Assembly (NCBI RefSeq): GCF_003857055.1
Contig: NZ_QGSZ01000156.1
Coordinates: forward strand, 1 to 39,521
Length of the DNA: 39,521 nt
DNA from: Micromonospora inaquosa
GTDB lineage: Bacteria > Actinomycetota > Actinomycetes > Mycobacteriales > Micromonosporaceae
Reading direction: 5' to 3'
Notes under the pieces: model-generated
Told to the model about the DNA's origin: nothing
Database searches by the model: none
The model's input: the letters and a program-made list of their open reading frames with translations, nothing else
In this document: positions 1 to 8,663 of the stretch, in pieces
How the letters are laid out: the number at the start of each line of letters is the position of its first letter
Position numbering within the stretch: position 1 is the stretch's first letter
Translations under genes and position numbers: made by a program

Positions 1-90
1 AGAACCCGATGGACGATGCGCTGGAAACCCGCGTTGAACGCCTTCGCCATCACCTTCAGCGACCGCTTCCCGGCCGCTGAAACCTACTAA
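1..90 (+). pseudogene. 3' end of an IS256-like transposase gene (5' part outside window)
   Basis: Frame 1 is open from the first base to a TAA at 88-90 and encodes a 29-residue C-terminal tail containing MRWKPALNAFAITFSDRFP. This WK.ALN.F.I.F.DR pattern resembles the extreme C-terminus of actinobacterial IS256-type transposases. The DDE catalytic residues would lie upstream of the window, so it cannot be told whether the element is intact. The assignment rests on a short tail and is tentative. Confidence 0.55.
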
Positions 91-91
91 C

Positions 92-127
92 CAAGATCGC
101 CGGAAACACCTTTAACGAGACAGCCCC
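92..127. mobile_element. Putative right end of the IS element
   Basis: Immediately after the transposase stop the sequence ends in CACCTTTAACGAGACAGCCCC. Read outward in reverse complement this begins GGGGCTGTCTCGTTAA, a form typical of terminal inverted repeats in IS256-like elements. The left end and the target duplication are outside the window, so the boundary is inferred from position and resemblance only. Confidence 0.4.
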
Positions 128-250
128 TGAGGATCACCCCGCTGCCCGGCGTTCGCCGAACAGTCTCCGTGAAGCGCTTGGGCAGCCTTGGCTAGGAGGG
201 TGGTGGCCGGTTGGTGGTTGTCCAGCCCGATGGTGATGCCGTTGCTCGTC

Positions 251-1204
251 TTAGCGCTGGCGGCCCGCGCCCGGTGGCTGGTCTGGATCGGGGTCCGATG
301 GTCGGGGCATTTCCGGGCCGGTGGCGCCCATGCGCAGCAGGGTCTCGATGCGGGTGACCCGGAAGTGGCGCCCGAGCGCGGTGACGTCGTCGACGGGACT
401 GGTGTCGAGGGTGTCGGCGGCTTGTTGGTAGGCGGATGCCTGGTCGTCGGTCAGCCTCAGCAGGCGCGGTTCGATGTGGCGCAGGCCGAAGGCGATCTCG
501 TCGCGGGCAAGCTGCGGTGTGGCCACCGCGCGACTGTAGGGCCGCCACGACCCTGCTACAGATTCGGCTGCGGCGTAGCGGGTCGGCAGGATGACCCCGA
601 CTGGGTGGGAGGCGACGGCGGCGACGCTGTCGGCGTATACGTTGGCGGGCACCTGGGCGCGGGGGTAGTGCGAGGTCGTCAGCTCTGCCCGCAGCATTGC
701 CTCACTCAGGCCGGTCGCCCCGTCTGGGTCGATGACGATCTCTGGGGCGAGGAAGCTATCGTGGTCCTCGGCGTCGCGGGGGTCGCGGTCGGTGGGTCGG
801 GGCGGTTCAGGCCCGTCCGGGCCGAACCGCGCGAACGTGTCCACCCGCACGATGCGGTGCACGCGACCGTTGATCACCACCTCGTTCACCTTCTCCCGGT
901 CCAGGACGCCGAGCGCGGTGGTCAACTCCGCAGCCAGCGGGGGGTCAGTGGTCTCGTCGAGCTGCTCCATGAGGTGGTGCGCAAGCTCGTCCCGCGCGGC
1001 CTGCGGCGTATCCGACATGACGGCGTACACCTGCCACCGCCCGCGATCTATGTGCACCGCGTGGCCGAACAGTGGGGCGCCGATGCGGCTCTTCGGGTAG
1101 GTCACCGTTCGCCGTGCCGCGTCCTCCTCGGTGACCGCGCCGACCGGGTCGGCGGGCTGCTGCACCCGCAGGATGACCGGCGGCCGCACTTCGTCCGCAC
1201 TCAT
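251..1204 (-). CDS. DUF5954 family protein
   Basis: The 317-residue protein resembles the actinobacterial DUF5954 family, whose function is unknown. It starts with a PVILRV..PADPVGAVTEEDA segment. Two related blocks follow a similar plan: a TPQ.ARDE helical stretch, then a small domain ending in RVD/RIETF.R.G..GPE.PRP(T/S)D. The first PRPTD block lies near residue 140, the second near residue 300, so the protein looks like an internal duplication. There is no signal peptide, membrane helix or catalytic motif, and it is probably cytoplasmic. The ATG at 1202-1204 fits the conserved N-terminus. It lies alone on the minus strand beside the IS fragment. Coding is confident; the family name is from memory of the motif. 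Confidence 0.75.
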   Translation of the reverse strand: MSADEVRPPVILRVQQPADPVGAVTEEDAARRTVTYPKSRIGAPLFGHAVHIDRGRWQVYAVMSDTPQAARDELAHHLMEQLDETTDPPLAAELTTALGVLDREKVNEVVINGRVHRIVRVDTFARFGPDGPEPPRPTDRDPRDAEDHDSFLAPEIVIDPDGATGLSEAMLRAELTTSHYPRAQVPANVYADSVAAVASHPVGVILPTRYAAAESVAGSWRPYSRAVATPQLARDEIAFGLRHIEPRLLRLTDDQASAYQQAADTLDTSPVDDVTALGRHFRVTRIETLLRMGATGPEMPRPSDPDPDQPPGAGRQR

Positions 1205-1530
1205 GCCACGGATTGTGCGACGGCCCGATGACCTGTGTCACGAGGGCGCGCCTTTACCGCGGTGGCGTCGTGCGCCGCCGCCCTGCAGGAGCACCCGGCG
1301 GCTGACCTGAATCCGACGGCCTCGCCTGTCTGCCACAGTCGTCACGACATCCGTCTCCCCGACGAACTGGCCGTTTGCATCGGCCACCAGCGTGGATCAG
1401 GGCGTAGCCGGCGACCAGGTCAGCGAAGACGATCGGAACAACGGAATCCACCATCGAGGCATGAGCTGCCTTGCGAACCAGAGTCGCAACAACGTCGCCG
1501 GTCGACGTGGGCCTGTTCATCTACCCCTAT
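1205..1530. other. Gene-poor stretch with possible decayed coding sequence
   Basis: This 326-bp gap between the DUF5954 gene and the ligase remnant has no convincing intact gene. A minus-strand reading starting at 1520 (MNRPTSTGDVVATLV...) looks coding-like for about 50 residues and then turns into Arg/Pro-rich shadow sequence. At about the same point another minus-strand frame reads NGQFVGETDVVTTVADRRG, which looks more protein-like. This suggests a frameshifted remnant of an unrecognised gene. The region adjoins the IS end and the broken ligA, consistent with local decay. Confidence 0.35.
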
Positions 1531-2788
1531 TCACGTTAGGTGTCCAGCGAGGCGCTGGGCGAGTTCCTCGGGCGTGATGGTTTCGATGCCCAGTGCCCGG
1601 GCCTTGTCGCGCTTGCTGCCGGCCCTCTCCCCGGCGACGACGAGGTGGGTGCGGGCAGAGACACTTGAGGATGCGCGTCCCCCTGCCTTGGCGATCAGCT
1701 CGGTCATCTCGGTTCGGGATAGGTCCGAGAGAGGCCCGGTCATCGCGCCGGTCACCACCACGGTCATTCCCGCCAAGGGCAGCTCGCTCTTCGCCTCCTG
1801 GGCGGACGTCTCGGCCTCGCCTTCAACATCTGTGGGAGTAGAAAAGACGAAGCCCGGTTGGTTCATATTCACGCCTGCGGCGACGAGCTTGTCGATGACG
1901 GGGGCCAGGTCAGCCAGTTCTTCGAGGATCACCGGGGCCTTCTCGTTGCCGATGCCGTTGACCTGCTCCAAAGCGACGGCGTCGGCGTCTCGGATGGCTT
2001 GCATGGACCCGAAGTGCGCGGCGATGCGCAGCGACATGGAACGGCCGGTACCGAGGACGCCGAGGGCGCAGAAGACGCGATTGAGGGGCTTGGTCTTGGC
2101 CGTCTCGATCGCGGCCAGGAGGTTGTCGGCGCTCTTGGCCCCCATGCGGTCCAGGGTGAGCAGCTGATCGCGAGTGAGGGTGAACAGGTCGGCGAAGTCC
2201 TCGATCAGCCCCTTGTCGACGAGTTGCACGATGATTTTCTCGCCGAGGCCGTCGATGTCGAGCGCGTCGTGGGCCACGGCGTACCGGATCGCCTCTTTCT
2301 GGCCGCAGGAGCGCCCCCGCGCGCAGCGCCACCGCTCCTGACTGCGGTCGATGCCGGAACCGCAGCGCGGGCAGAGTTCGGGGAAGTCGATGGGCTGCTC
2401 GGTGCCGGTGCGGAGACCGGCGACCGCGCCTTCAACGCGGGGGATGACTTCGCCGGCTCGGTAGACGATGACGTGGTCTCCGAGCATCAGGCCCCGGCGA
2501 GTGATGTCGGCCGGGTTGTGCAGCGTGGCGTAGGTGATGGTAAGTTGTCACGCCTGCCGCGACCTGCTGGGACGGGGAGTCGACCGCGACCTGCCCGGGG
2601 TGCCCGTCCTCCCACGCGTTGATACCGCGCAGCAGCCGATCGTAGGTCTCGTCGTCCAAGTCTGATTCGCCGGAACCGTAATAGGCATCGGCGGCCTTTC
2701 GCGCCTGTGCGACGGCTTCAAGGTAGGCGGCGTCGTCAGCGAGGTCGACAGCGGTCGCCGCTGCGGAAGGTGTGGTCATGCTGTCCAT
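1531..2788 (-). pseudogene. ligA: NAD+-dependent DNA ligase (LigA) remnant lacking the adenylation domain
   Basis: LigA seals DNA nicks using NAD+. The minus strand from 2788 encodes a short N-terminal piece (MTTPSAAATAVDLADD..., YGSGESDLDDETYDRLL) resembling the Ia domain, ending near VDSPSQQVAAG. The next recognisable ligase sequence, in a different frame, is [15 protein letters not shown] and [12 protein letters not shown] of the OB-fold. A Cys4 zinc finger (CPRCG...C...C), helix-hairpin-helix repeats (DGLGEK, GIGNEKA) and a BRCT domain follow, ending at 1531. The nucleotidyltransferase core with its KxDG lysine is absent, an estimated 230-250 residues, and the join is out of frame. A shorter protein beginning at 2487 could still be translated, but it could not ligate. 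It is probably a dead accessory copy; LigA is normally essential, so an intact one should exist elsewhere. Confidence 0.85.
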
Positions 2789-3138
2789 TCTGCTGACTGC
2801 CCCTGACAGCCTGGAGGTAGAGCTGGTGGGACTCATCCCGGATGTCGCGTCGTTCTGCCTGCTGGTCCGCCGCACACATGGCAGGGCGGCCCTCCACCTG
2901 GCCCTACGGGCCTTCCGCATCGCGCGGGAGTACGTCTGCGCGGCGTTCGACATGGCCGTCGCCGCCCAACAGCCCGACGTATGGGCCTGGTCCCGCAGCA
3001 CCCCTAGCTGATCGCCTACTACACCGCCGACCCGCCACCCCTTATGAGGTAGTCCCAGGAGGCCCCGTTTGGTCGGCCGGCCGTAAACCAAGGCGGGCCT
3101 ACTGTCGGTGGGCGTGGCGAGGGTGCCACGATGCTTAC
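2789..3138. other. 350-bp stretch without a convincing gene
   Basis: This lies between the divergent ligase remnant and the HAD hydrolase gene and must hold their promoters. Open frames cross it on both strands, including a plus-strand reading at 2772-3011, but none has a recognisable domain or a clear ribosome-binding site. No strong palindrome or terminator was seen. Confidence 0.4.
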
Positions 3139-3873
3139 ATGAACCACAGCAGCGCCGGCTTGGTCATCTGGGACGTTGACGGGACGCTCATCCCCGCGGA
3201 CTTGCGCTGGCTGACGCGCGCGATTGCTCGTGCGTACGGCATCGCGCAGTCCGAGGTTGTCTTCCCGGACAACAAGGTACATGGGTATACAGACGAGTCG
3301 ATTGCCGTCGACACGGCGATCGCTTCGGGCGTGGACCCGTCAGCTGCGGAGGCGGGCATACCCGCCTTCCGTCAGGCCATTGCCGCGGTTATGCAAGAAG
3401 GTCGGCAGGAGTTGGCTGAGGTTCAGCCGCCGTATCCAGGCACTGCGGCGAGCATCGCGGAGTTGCACGATGGTGGCTTCATCCAGACCGTGCTGACCGG
3501 CAATCTGCGTTCGGCCGCCGAGGTGAAGCTGAACGTGGCGGGCTTGGATGAGTTTCTTGATCTTCGCATCGGCGGGTTCGGGTCGGACGCGCGAGATCGC
3601 TTTCAGCTTCCGGCAGTCGTGGCTCAGCGCTACTCCGCGGTCTACGGTGAGCCGCTTGATTCCGATCGAGTGATCCTCATCGGGGATGCGCCCAACGATA
3701 TCGCTTGCGCGCGTCACGCCGGGTTTCGTGTCGCCGTCGTCGCTCACCGGATTGGGCGTCGAGAGCTGGTGTCCTACGAACCTGACCTGATACTTGACAG
3801 TCTCGACCCGACGGCAGTGGTGGCCGCCGTCACTTCGCTGCTGAATGCGGGCGGGTCGTCGGCTGCTCGTTAG
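3139..3873 (+). CDS. HAD superfamily hydrolase (phosphatase-like)
   Basis: The 244-residue protein is a haloacid-dehalogenase-fold hydrolase, probably a small-molecule phosphatase of the phosphoglycolate-phosphatase type. Motif I is DVDGTL near residue 12, giving the nucleophile Asp and the acid/base Asp two residues later. A helical cap follows (residues 20-105). Motif II is TVLTGN near 118, and motif IV is GDAPNDIACA near 192. All catalytic elements look present. I chose the ATG at 3139 because MNHSSAGLVIWDVDGTL puts motif I at the usual distance; longer in-frame starts add low-complexity sequence. Its stop overlaps the convergent XRE/TPR gene by 4 nt. The substrate cannot be told from the sequence. 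Confidence 0.85.
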   Translation: MNHSSAGLVIWDVDGTLIPADLRWLTRAIARAYGIAQSEVVFPDNKVHGYTDESIAVDTAIASGVDPSAAEAGIPAFRQAIAAVMQEGRQELAEVQPPYPGTAASIAELHDGGFIQTVLTGNLRSAAEVKLNVAGLDEFLDLRIGGFGSDARDRFQLPAVVAQRYSAVYGEPLDSDRVILIGDAPNDIACARHAGFRVAVVAHRIGRRELVSYEPDLILDSLDPTAVVAAVTSLLNAGGSSAAR

Positions 3874-5144
3874 GCGGCCATCTGTTCATCGAGTTCGAGG
3901 ACAACCCGCTCGTCACGCCATCGGGCCAACCGCTGTCGGGCTCGTTGAGCTCGAGCAATGCCACGATGATTTCCACCTGCTTTCAGCTGGTCGTAGGTGT
4001 TGCCAAGCAGGGTGCAGGATTGTTCAAGTTCGCCGGCCTCGGCGTAGGCACTGGCGAGGTCCACGGCTGCTGCCAAGGCGACGTTGACGTTGGCATGATC
4101 GTGCTCCAGCATCCGTGCTGCATTTTCGAGCACGGTCACAGCCTGGTGGGGCTGGCCGAGAAGAAGATGGCATGTGCCCGCATAGACGTGGAGGCGAGCG
4201 CTGCTCCAGTCGCTGTAGAGGCCGACACAGTCAACGGGTGACAAGTCGTTGACCGCTTCTTCTGCCCGCTTCAGGGCCGCCGTGGCCTCGCGTGGAAGTC
4301 GCAGGGCGGCGAAGGCTTGGGCCTGCTCGGCGGCCACTCGAGCTCGCGCGGCGGGACTGAGATCGGCGGACGCTTGGGCGGCCTCATTGAGTAGCCGCAG
4401 GCCGATCATGGTGTCGCCGTCGGCTCCGATAAGGGTGGCGGCTTCCGAGTGGAGGTTGCTCTCGAAGATGCGTGCAGTCGCGCTGATCCTGCGGTTGCCG
4501 AGCCTGTCACCGAGTTGGCGAGCGTAGGCACAGTGAGCGAGCGCGAGGGCACGGTTGCCCTGTGCGCTCCACAACCGGCTGGCGACGATCGAAGCTTCGG
4601 CGAGCATCGCTCCGATATCAGCGCGGACGGGCGCACGGCCTGCTTTGCGGTACAGCGCCGACAGGCAATCACGGTGGGCCTCGATCAGGCCAAGTAGCGC
4701 GTCGGGTGACACGGCCTGGCGCTGCTGGGCCAGCATGCTGGTGAGCGTGGAAAAGCTGTTCCACTCGCCCATCAGGTAGTCGGTACCGGGGGTGCGAGCG
4801 ATCATCTCTACAGCGGTGGAGGTGGAGGAGGACGTCTTGGCAGCGACCTGAAACGCCTGATTGGCAGCCATGCCGCTGGGCACGTGCCCGGTGCTGGCGA
4901 ACCGGATGCGATCGTACTCCTGGGACAGGCTGCCGCCCGTCTCCAACAGTTCGTCGCTCCGGGCCCAGAAGTCGCGCCCCACGCGCTGCCGACCGGTCTC
5001 CACGTTCGCGATCGTGCTCCGTCCATAGCTCACCCGTGCCGCAAACGTCTCTTGCGTGTAACCAGCGGCTTTACGGCTGCGGGCCAGCATCCGACCAAGC
5101 GCGATCCATGCCTTGGCCACGTCCTGTGGTGGCACGCTCGACAT
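3870..5144 (-). CDS. XRE-family regulator with a TPR-like C-terminal domain
   Basis: The 424-residue protein has an N-terminal helix-turn-helix (residues about 17-70: LGRMLARSRKAAGYTQETFA, then YGRSTIANVETGRQRV). A long Ala-rich helical region (about 120-405) follows, with TPR-like pairs such as ALALAHCAYARQLGDRLGN and LLLGQPHQAVTVLENAARML. Actinomycete proteins of this build are transcription factors whose C-terminal repeats probably sense a peptide or protein partner. I chose the ATG at 5142-5144 because it begins just before the HTH; upstream extension to 5339 would overlap the divergent CYTH gene. The intergenic region carries a direct repeat (5258-5277) that could be its own operator. 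It converges with the HAD gene with a 4-nt stop overlap. Confidence 0.8.
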   Translation of the reverse strand: MSSVPPQDVAKAWIALGRMLARSRKAAGYTQETFAARVSYGRSTIANVETGRQRVGRDFWARSDELLETGGSLSQEYDRIRFASTGHVPSGMAANQAFQVAAKTSSSTSTAVEMIARTPGTDYLMGEWNSFSTLTSMLAQQRQAVSPDALLGLIEAHRDCLSALYRKAGRAPVRADIGAMLAEASIVASRLWSAQGNRALALAHCAYARQLGDRLGNRRISATARIFESNLHSEAATLIGADGDTMIGLRLLNEAAQASADLSPAARARVAAEQAQAFAALRLPREATAALKRAEEAVNDLSPVDCVGLYSDWSSARLHVYAGTCHLLLGQPHQAVTVLENAARMLEHDHANVNVALAAAVDLASAYAEAGELEQSCTLLGNTYDQLKAGGNHRGIARAQRARQRLARWRDERVVLELDEQMAA

Positions 5145-5257
5145 CAGCAGCTCCCGATCGGTGCGGACGCTCGCACCAGGCGAGACACGGTGGCGTGGGA
5201 GCACTGTAGTGCAGGTCTGTGATGTGTCGGCTACTCGGCGGCCTTCTTCCAACATCT

Positions 5258-5277
5258 TTCCGACAAAGTTCCGACAT
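5258..5277 (+). promoter_or_regulatory. Operator-like direct repeat TTCCGACAA-AG-TTCCGACAT
   Basis: Two copies of TTCCGACA start 11 bp apart, about one helical turn, between the divergent XRE/TPR gene (start 5144) and the CYTH gene (start 5333). A reverse-oriented TGTCGG half-site lies nearby at 5225-5230. The same 20-bp architecture occurs twice at 14011-14084. The spacing and position suggest a regulator binding site; the regulator is not known, and XRE autoregulation is only a guess. Confidence 0.45.
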
Positions 5278-5332
5278 CGCCCCTTGTGGCCCTGAAGTCG
5301 CGTGACTTGCACCTCTCGTATGCTCCCTGCTC

Positions 5333-5920
5333 GTGACACGTGAGTCGGCCAACGATGATCAAGAGGTTGAAGTCAAGTACCGCGTCGACGACCAGCAATG
5401 GTTGATCGCGGCGCTCGCCCGGCGGCAGGTGGTGTTGACGAAGCCGTCGGTGCAGGACGACCAGGCGTACGCACCGGCCGGCTGGTCGTACGGAATGTCG
5501 AAGGTCGGTGTTCCGTTCGCGCGTCTGCGCACGCAGGAGGGTCGCCATCTGTTCACCGTGAAGAAGCCGATCGACAACGAGATGGCGTGCCTGGAGCACG
5601 AATGCGTGATCTTCGACCGTGACGCCATGCACGCTGCTCTAGTCACAATGGGTTGGGTGCCAACCGTGCGAATCGTCAAGCAGCGCCGCACCGGGGCCTG
5701 GGACGGCGCGACGGTATGTGTGGACGTCGTCGACGGGCTGGGCGCGTTCGTCGAGGTGGAACGAGTGGTTAGCCCCCAGCACTCGGGTGAAGAGGTCCAG
5801 CACGGACTCGACGCGATGATTCGTTCACTCGGCTTGCCGATGCAGCGGGTGGTGGACACCTACGACACATTGATCTGGAATCTGACGAGCGCGGCCGTTA
5901 GGACGTCGGCGCCAATCTGA
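5333..5920 (+). CDS. CYTH domain (class IV adenylate cyclase / triphosphatase-like) protein
   Basis: The 195-residue protein carries the CYTH hallmark ExExK as EVEVKY near residues 11-16. Alternating charged beta strands follow: FARLRTQ, HLFTVKKP, LEHECVIF, VRIVKQRR, VCVDVVDGLGAFVEVE, and a final DTYDTLIW. These form the tunnel of triphosphate tunnel metalloenzymes, which bind a triphosphate and divalent metal and act as adenylate cyclases (CyaB), thiamine triphosphatases or inorganic triphosphatases. The late D.VDGLGAFVE.E strand is typical of CyaB-type members. The start is GTG at 5333. It is divergent from the XRE/TPR regulator across a region holding a repeated TTCCGACA motif, so it may be a target of that regulator. 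The substrate is not predictable. Confidence 0.82.
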   Translation: MTRESANDDQEVEVKYRVDDQQWLIAALARRQVVLTKPSVQDDQAYAPAGWSYGMSKVGVPFARLRTQEGRHLFTVKKPIDNEMACLEHECVIFDRDAMHAALVTMGWVPTVRIVKQRRTGAWDGATVCVDVVDGLGAFVEVERVVSPQHSGEEVQHGLDAMIRSLGLPMQRVVDTYDTLIWNLTSAAVRTSAPI

Positions 5921-6086
5921 GTTGGTCGAGTCACTGGGGGCGTCGGGTTGAGAGCTGGCGACAGTGATGGGTGGAAGTAGAAGGTGCAATGCGATGAGAC
6001 CTGGCTCGCACCGGGCTGCTGGGTCATCAGTGATCCGCGGCTCGGCAGTGAGGGCAAGGTCGACTGTGGTTCCCGTTCGCGCTTGT

Positions 6087-6935
6087 TCATGAGTCAGTGT
6101 TGAGGAAGCCCGAATCAGTAGCTAGGGCCTCGTACATGGCGTGCTGCCAGCAGTTGAGGGACGTTGCCGCCCAGCTGTGAGCGGTCGCACGAAGGTGCTC
6201 GCGTACCGCCGCCGGTCCCCCCTCCTGGCGCAACTGATTCAGGCGTAACCGTTCCCCGGCTACTTGCCGTGACGCCTGCGTGCCGTACAGCGTCGCTAGC
6301 CGGAACTGCGTGAACTGATGCCGGATCCGGCCCTGCATCGTCGCGGTGAAGGTCGAGTCCGGTTCGGCAAAGAAGAGAAGAGCTGGGGGGTCGAGCGACA
6401 CCACCCGTGCGAACAACCACCGGCCGTTGCTCGCATGTTCGAAATATGGATGCAGGATTTGGGTCGCAGTGGTGGGTGCTACGGCGTCATTTTTGCGGTG
6501 GTTGCATTCTGAACAGGACGGCACGAGGTTATCCGGAACCACAGCCAGCAGTGGATAGCTCGCCTTTGGCAACTGGTGGTCGAGGGTGCTGACGTCGCGA
6601 TGCCCACAGAACGGACAGCGGCCCTGCGGAGCTCGGGCAAGTAGCTCATCGTAGTGCCGCCGGCCGGTGGCGTTCTGGACTAAGCCTCGGGTGTACGCCC
6701 AAAGCAGATCCAACCGGCTAGCAGCGTCATCGGGCTGATTCTCGAGATCCTTCAGCCGGTGCAGCTCTCCGAAGTAAGCCGCAGACTCGTAACGCTCAGC
6801 CGCTTCACGGACATCCTTACCCAGGTGAATGAGTCGGGTGCGGCTGTCCTCGGAACGATTGCTGACGATACATGATCCGTAGAAGTTTAAGACATCCCAG
6901 CCAGCGTAGTGCGGTCGCGGTACAGGCCACATCAC
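6087..6935 (-). CDS. ptuB: HNH endonuclease, PtuB-like (Septu defence)
   Basis: The 282-residue protein has a central HNH nuclease domain: first zinc-knuckle pair CPFC at about 107-110, catalytic DH at 119-120 in STLDHQLPKASYP, then NLVPSCSECNHRKND at about 136-150 with the second Cys pair. The N-terminus is helical and the C-terminus (150-282) is unassigned. It begins with an ATG overlapping the stop of the ATPase gene by 4 nt, so the two are translationally coupled. The ATPase-then-HNH order matches Septu (PtuA-PtuB) phage defence, in which PtuB is the DNA-cleaving effector. The symbol reflects this architecture, not close sequence identity. Other ATPase/HNH pairs, for example retron-associated ones, use the same two folds; no retron reverse transcriptase lies alongside. 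Confidence 0.75.
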   Translation of the reverse strand: MMWPVPRPHYAGWDVLNFYGSCIVSNRSEDSRTRLIHLGKDVREAAERYESAAYFGELHRLKDLENQPDDAASRLDLLWAYTRGLVQNATGRRHYDELLARAPQGRCPFCGHRDVSTLDHQLPKASYPLLAVVPDNLVPSCSECNHRKNDAVAPTTATQILHPYFEHASNGRWLFARVVSLDPPALLFFAEPDSTFTATMQGRIRHQFTQFRLATLYGTQASRQVAGERLRLNQLRQEGGPAAVREHLRATAHSWAATSLNCWQHAMYEALATDSGFLNTDS

Positions 6936-8467
6936 AGCACTCCGCCGCTATCGCGGATGGCGATCAGGGTTCGAGCGATGGCCTTCGCTTCGGTTCCTAG
7001 CCGACCGGTGAAGTGTTCCAGTAACGTCTCGTATGACATGCCGTCGCGAACGGCAGTGCGAATCATCCTGTGGTAGCCGGAGTCAGTCACCTCAAGGGAA
7101 AAGACCTCATGTGTTAGCGTGCCGACGTTCTCCCCGAACGTCTCTAGGGCGGGCCGTTGTGCGACGGCGACCGTGCCGTGGCGGCGGATTAGGGCTACGC
7201 AGGAGGATGGGACTTCCTGCAGCACGACCGGCGAGTGGGTGGCGACGATCGCGACGCCGTTGCGGTCCAGGAGAAGGTCAGACAGCGCGCGCACGAATGC
7301 GGCGAGGAGTGGTGGGTGCAGATGCGCTTCGGGTTCGTCCAGGACGACGAGGGTGCGTTCGTGAACTTGGTCGACGAGGCGAGTGATTGTGAGCAGGACG
7401 ATGGCGTGGCCAGAACTGAGAGTCGCGAACAGCTCCGTGGCCATCGAACGGCGTATTTCCATAGGCGCCTCTCCGAATTCGGAGATCCACGAATCGTTTT
7501 CCAAGAAGCCAGAGCCGGAGTAGCGCAGCGTTTTCACCGCCCTGGTCCAGCGTTCGGCCGACGAACCCATCAGACAGTTGTCGAGGCTCACGGAGAACAT
7601 CCGAGCCAGTTGGTCGCGTCCGAGTGGACCCGGTGAGTCGTCGTCATCCGGTGCGTACGTTCCAATGTGCACGTAGGGCACGGCCTGGTGCTCATGCGGG
7701 ATGGAAACAAACTCGTCGAAGGCGCTAAAAGAAACCGCGACCACACCGCGGAAGGTTTGTTCGGATGAGATGTCACCCTCAAAAATTTGCCCTACGTCTG
7801 CGGGGTTGGCGCGCCGGTCTGCAACGGCGCGGACTAAGCTACGCAGCAGATGCGATTTGCCGACGGCGTTGCGACCGATGAGCACGTGAATGTTCGTCGG
7901 CGGCTGCTCACCGGGGCTGACGGTGAACTGCAACCTCTGCGCCCAGATCGGGCCTGTGGAGGAAGGACCGTTGGTGGGCTGATACTCAAACTCGTAGGGC
8001 GTCACGCGGGCCCCACCGTGGGCGATACGACGGAATTGATTCTCCACGACGCCTATAGGAATCCCGCGCAGCAGCGACGTGGTCGTCACGTCTAGGTCCT
8101 CTGCGCGGCGTAGCAAGGCTAGGTCGTATGCTACGTCCCGCAGTGCGGTGAGGACATCTACGCGGACTTGAGGGCTGATTGCAGCGAGCTTTTCGTAGTA
8201 TGTGTCATCCTGGCCGAGAGAGAAGAATCGATCGTCCAGGGCTTGGAACTGGGAGGGTAGGTCGCCTGAGGCGACCCATCCCGGCGGGACATCAAATCCA
8301 CCAAACTTGACGTTTCCGAGATCGTGCAAGGCCCCAGAGTCATCGACGATGAGTAGCTGAAACATGGTGATGTACCCGTAATCGTTCCATCGGTCGTACA
8401 TCAGGAACGCCTGCTGCGGAGTTTGCGGAAGGTTGCCCTGTCCGCGCCCGATTTGGGTGAACAGCAT
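6932..8467 (-). CDS. ptuA: AAA/SMC-like ATPase, PtuA-like (Septu defence)
   Basis: This 511-residue ATPase is of the ABC/OLD-like type. An unusual N-terminal region of about 190 residues precedes Walker A, GRNAVGKSHLL at about 198-208. The signature-like SSGHA is at about 351, Walker B with its glutamate is LVVLDEPEAHLHPP at about 373-386, and the H-loop is IVATHSP near 408. No TOPRIM domain is visible, which argues against a GajA or OLD nuclease. In Septu, PtuA assembles with the HNH protein PtuB and controls DNA cleavage during phage infection. GGAG lies about 5 nt before the ATG at 8465-8467. It heads a two-gene operon. An internal Met at about residue 35 is an alternative start. Confidence 0.78.
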   Translation of the reverse strand: MLFTQIGRGQGNLPQTPQQAFLMYDRWNDYGYITMFQLLIVDDSGALHDLGNVKFGGFDVPPGWVASGDLPSQFQALDDRFFSLGQDDTYYEKLAAISPQVRVDVLTALRDVAYDLALLRRAEDLDVTTTSLLRGIPIGVVENQFRRIAHGGARVTPYEFEYQPTNGPSSTGPIWAQRLQFTVSPGEQPPTNIHVLIGRNAVGKSHLLRSLVRAVADRRANPADVGQIFEGDISSEQTFRGVVAVSFSAFDEFVSIPHEHQAVPYVHIGTYAPDDDDSPGPLGRDQLARMFSVSLDNCLMGSSAERWTRAVKTLRYSGSGFLENDSWISEFGEAPMEIRRSMATELFATLSSGHAIVLLTITRLVDQVHERTLVVLDEPEAHLHPPLLAAFVRALSDLLLDRNGVAIVATHSPVVLQEVPSSCVALIRRHGTVAVAQRPALETFGENVGTLTHEVFSLEVTDSGYHRMIRTAVRDGMSYETLLEHFTGRLGTEAKAIARTLIAIRDSGGVL

Positions 8468-8604
8468 GCGGTCTCCAAGGGTGGTCTTTTGTCAGGCGGA
8501 ACGAACACGTGCAGGCCCGGTGGTGCGAGCGCTACACGCTACCCGTGAGCGGTGTTGTCGTGGTTCCCGCCGGCCAGGCCTTCGGGCGCGGCAGCTGGGT
8601 CGTT

Positions 8605-8621
8605 CGGCGGCTGCGCCGCCG
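8605..8621 (-). terminator. GC hairpin downstream of the EEP gene (possible terminator)
   Basis: CGGCGGC and GCCGCCG form a perfect 7-bp stem with a 3-nt loop, 40-60 bp past the stop of the minus-strand EEP-family gene and before the ATPase gene. No U-tract follows, which is common for actinomycete terminators. In such GC-rich DNA a stem of this size can also occur by chance. Confidence 0.35.
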
Positions 8622-8663
8622 TGGCTATCGTTCAGGAGGTCGCTGCTCGCACTTGCCGCTCGC

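Noticed and set aside
188..1231. 347-residue plus-strand open frame
   Set aside because: Antisense of the DUF5954 gene, which has a consistent internal duplication and family motifs.
6087..8467. Retron-associated ATPase/HNH effector
   Set aside because: No reverse transcriptase or msr/msd-like region is next to the pair.
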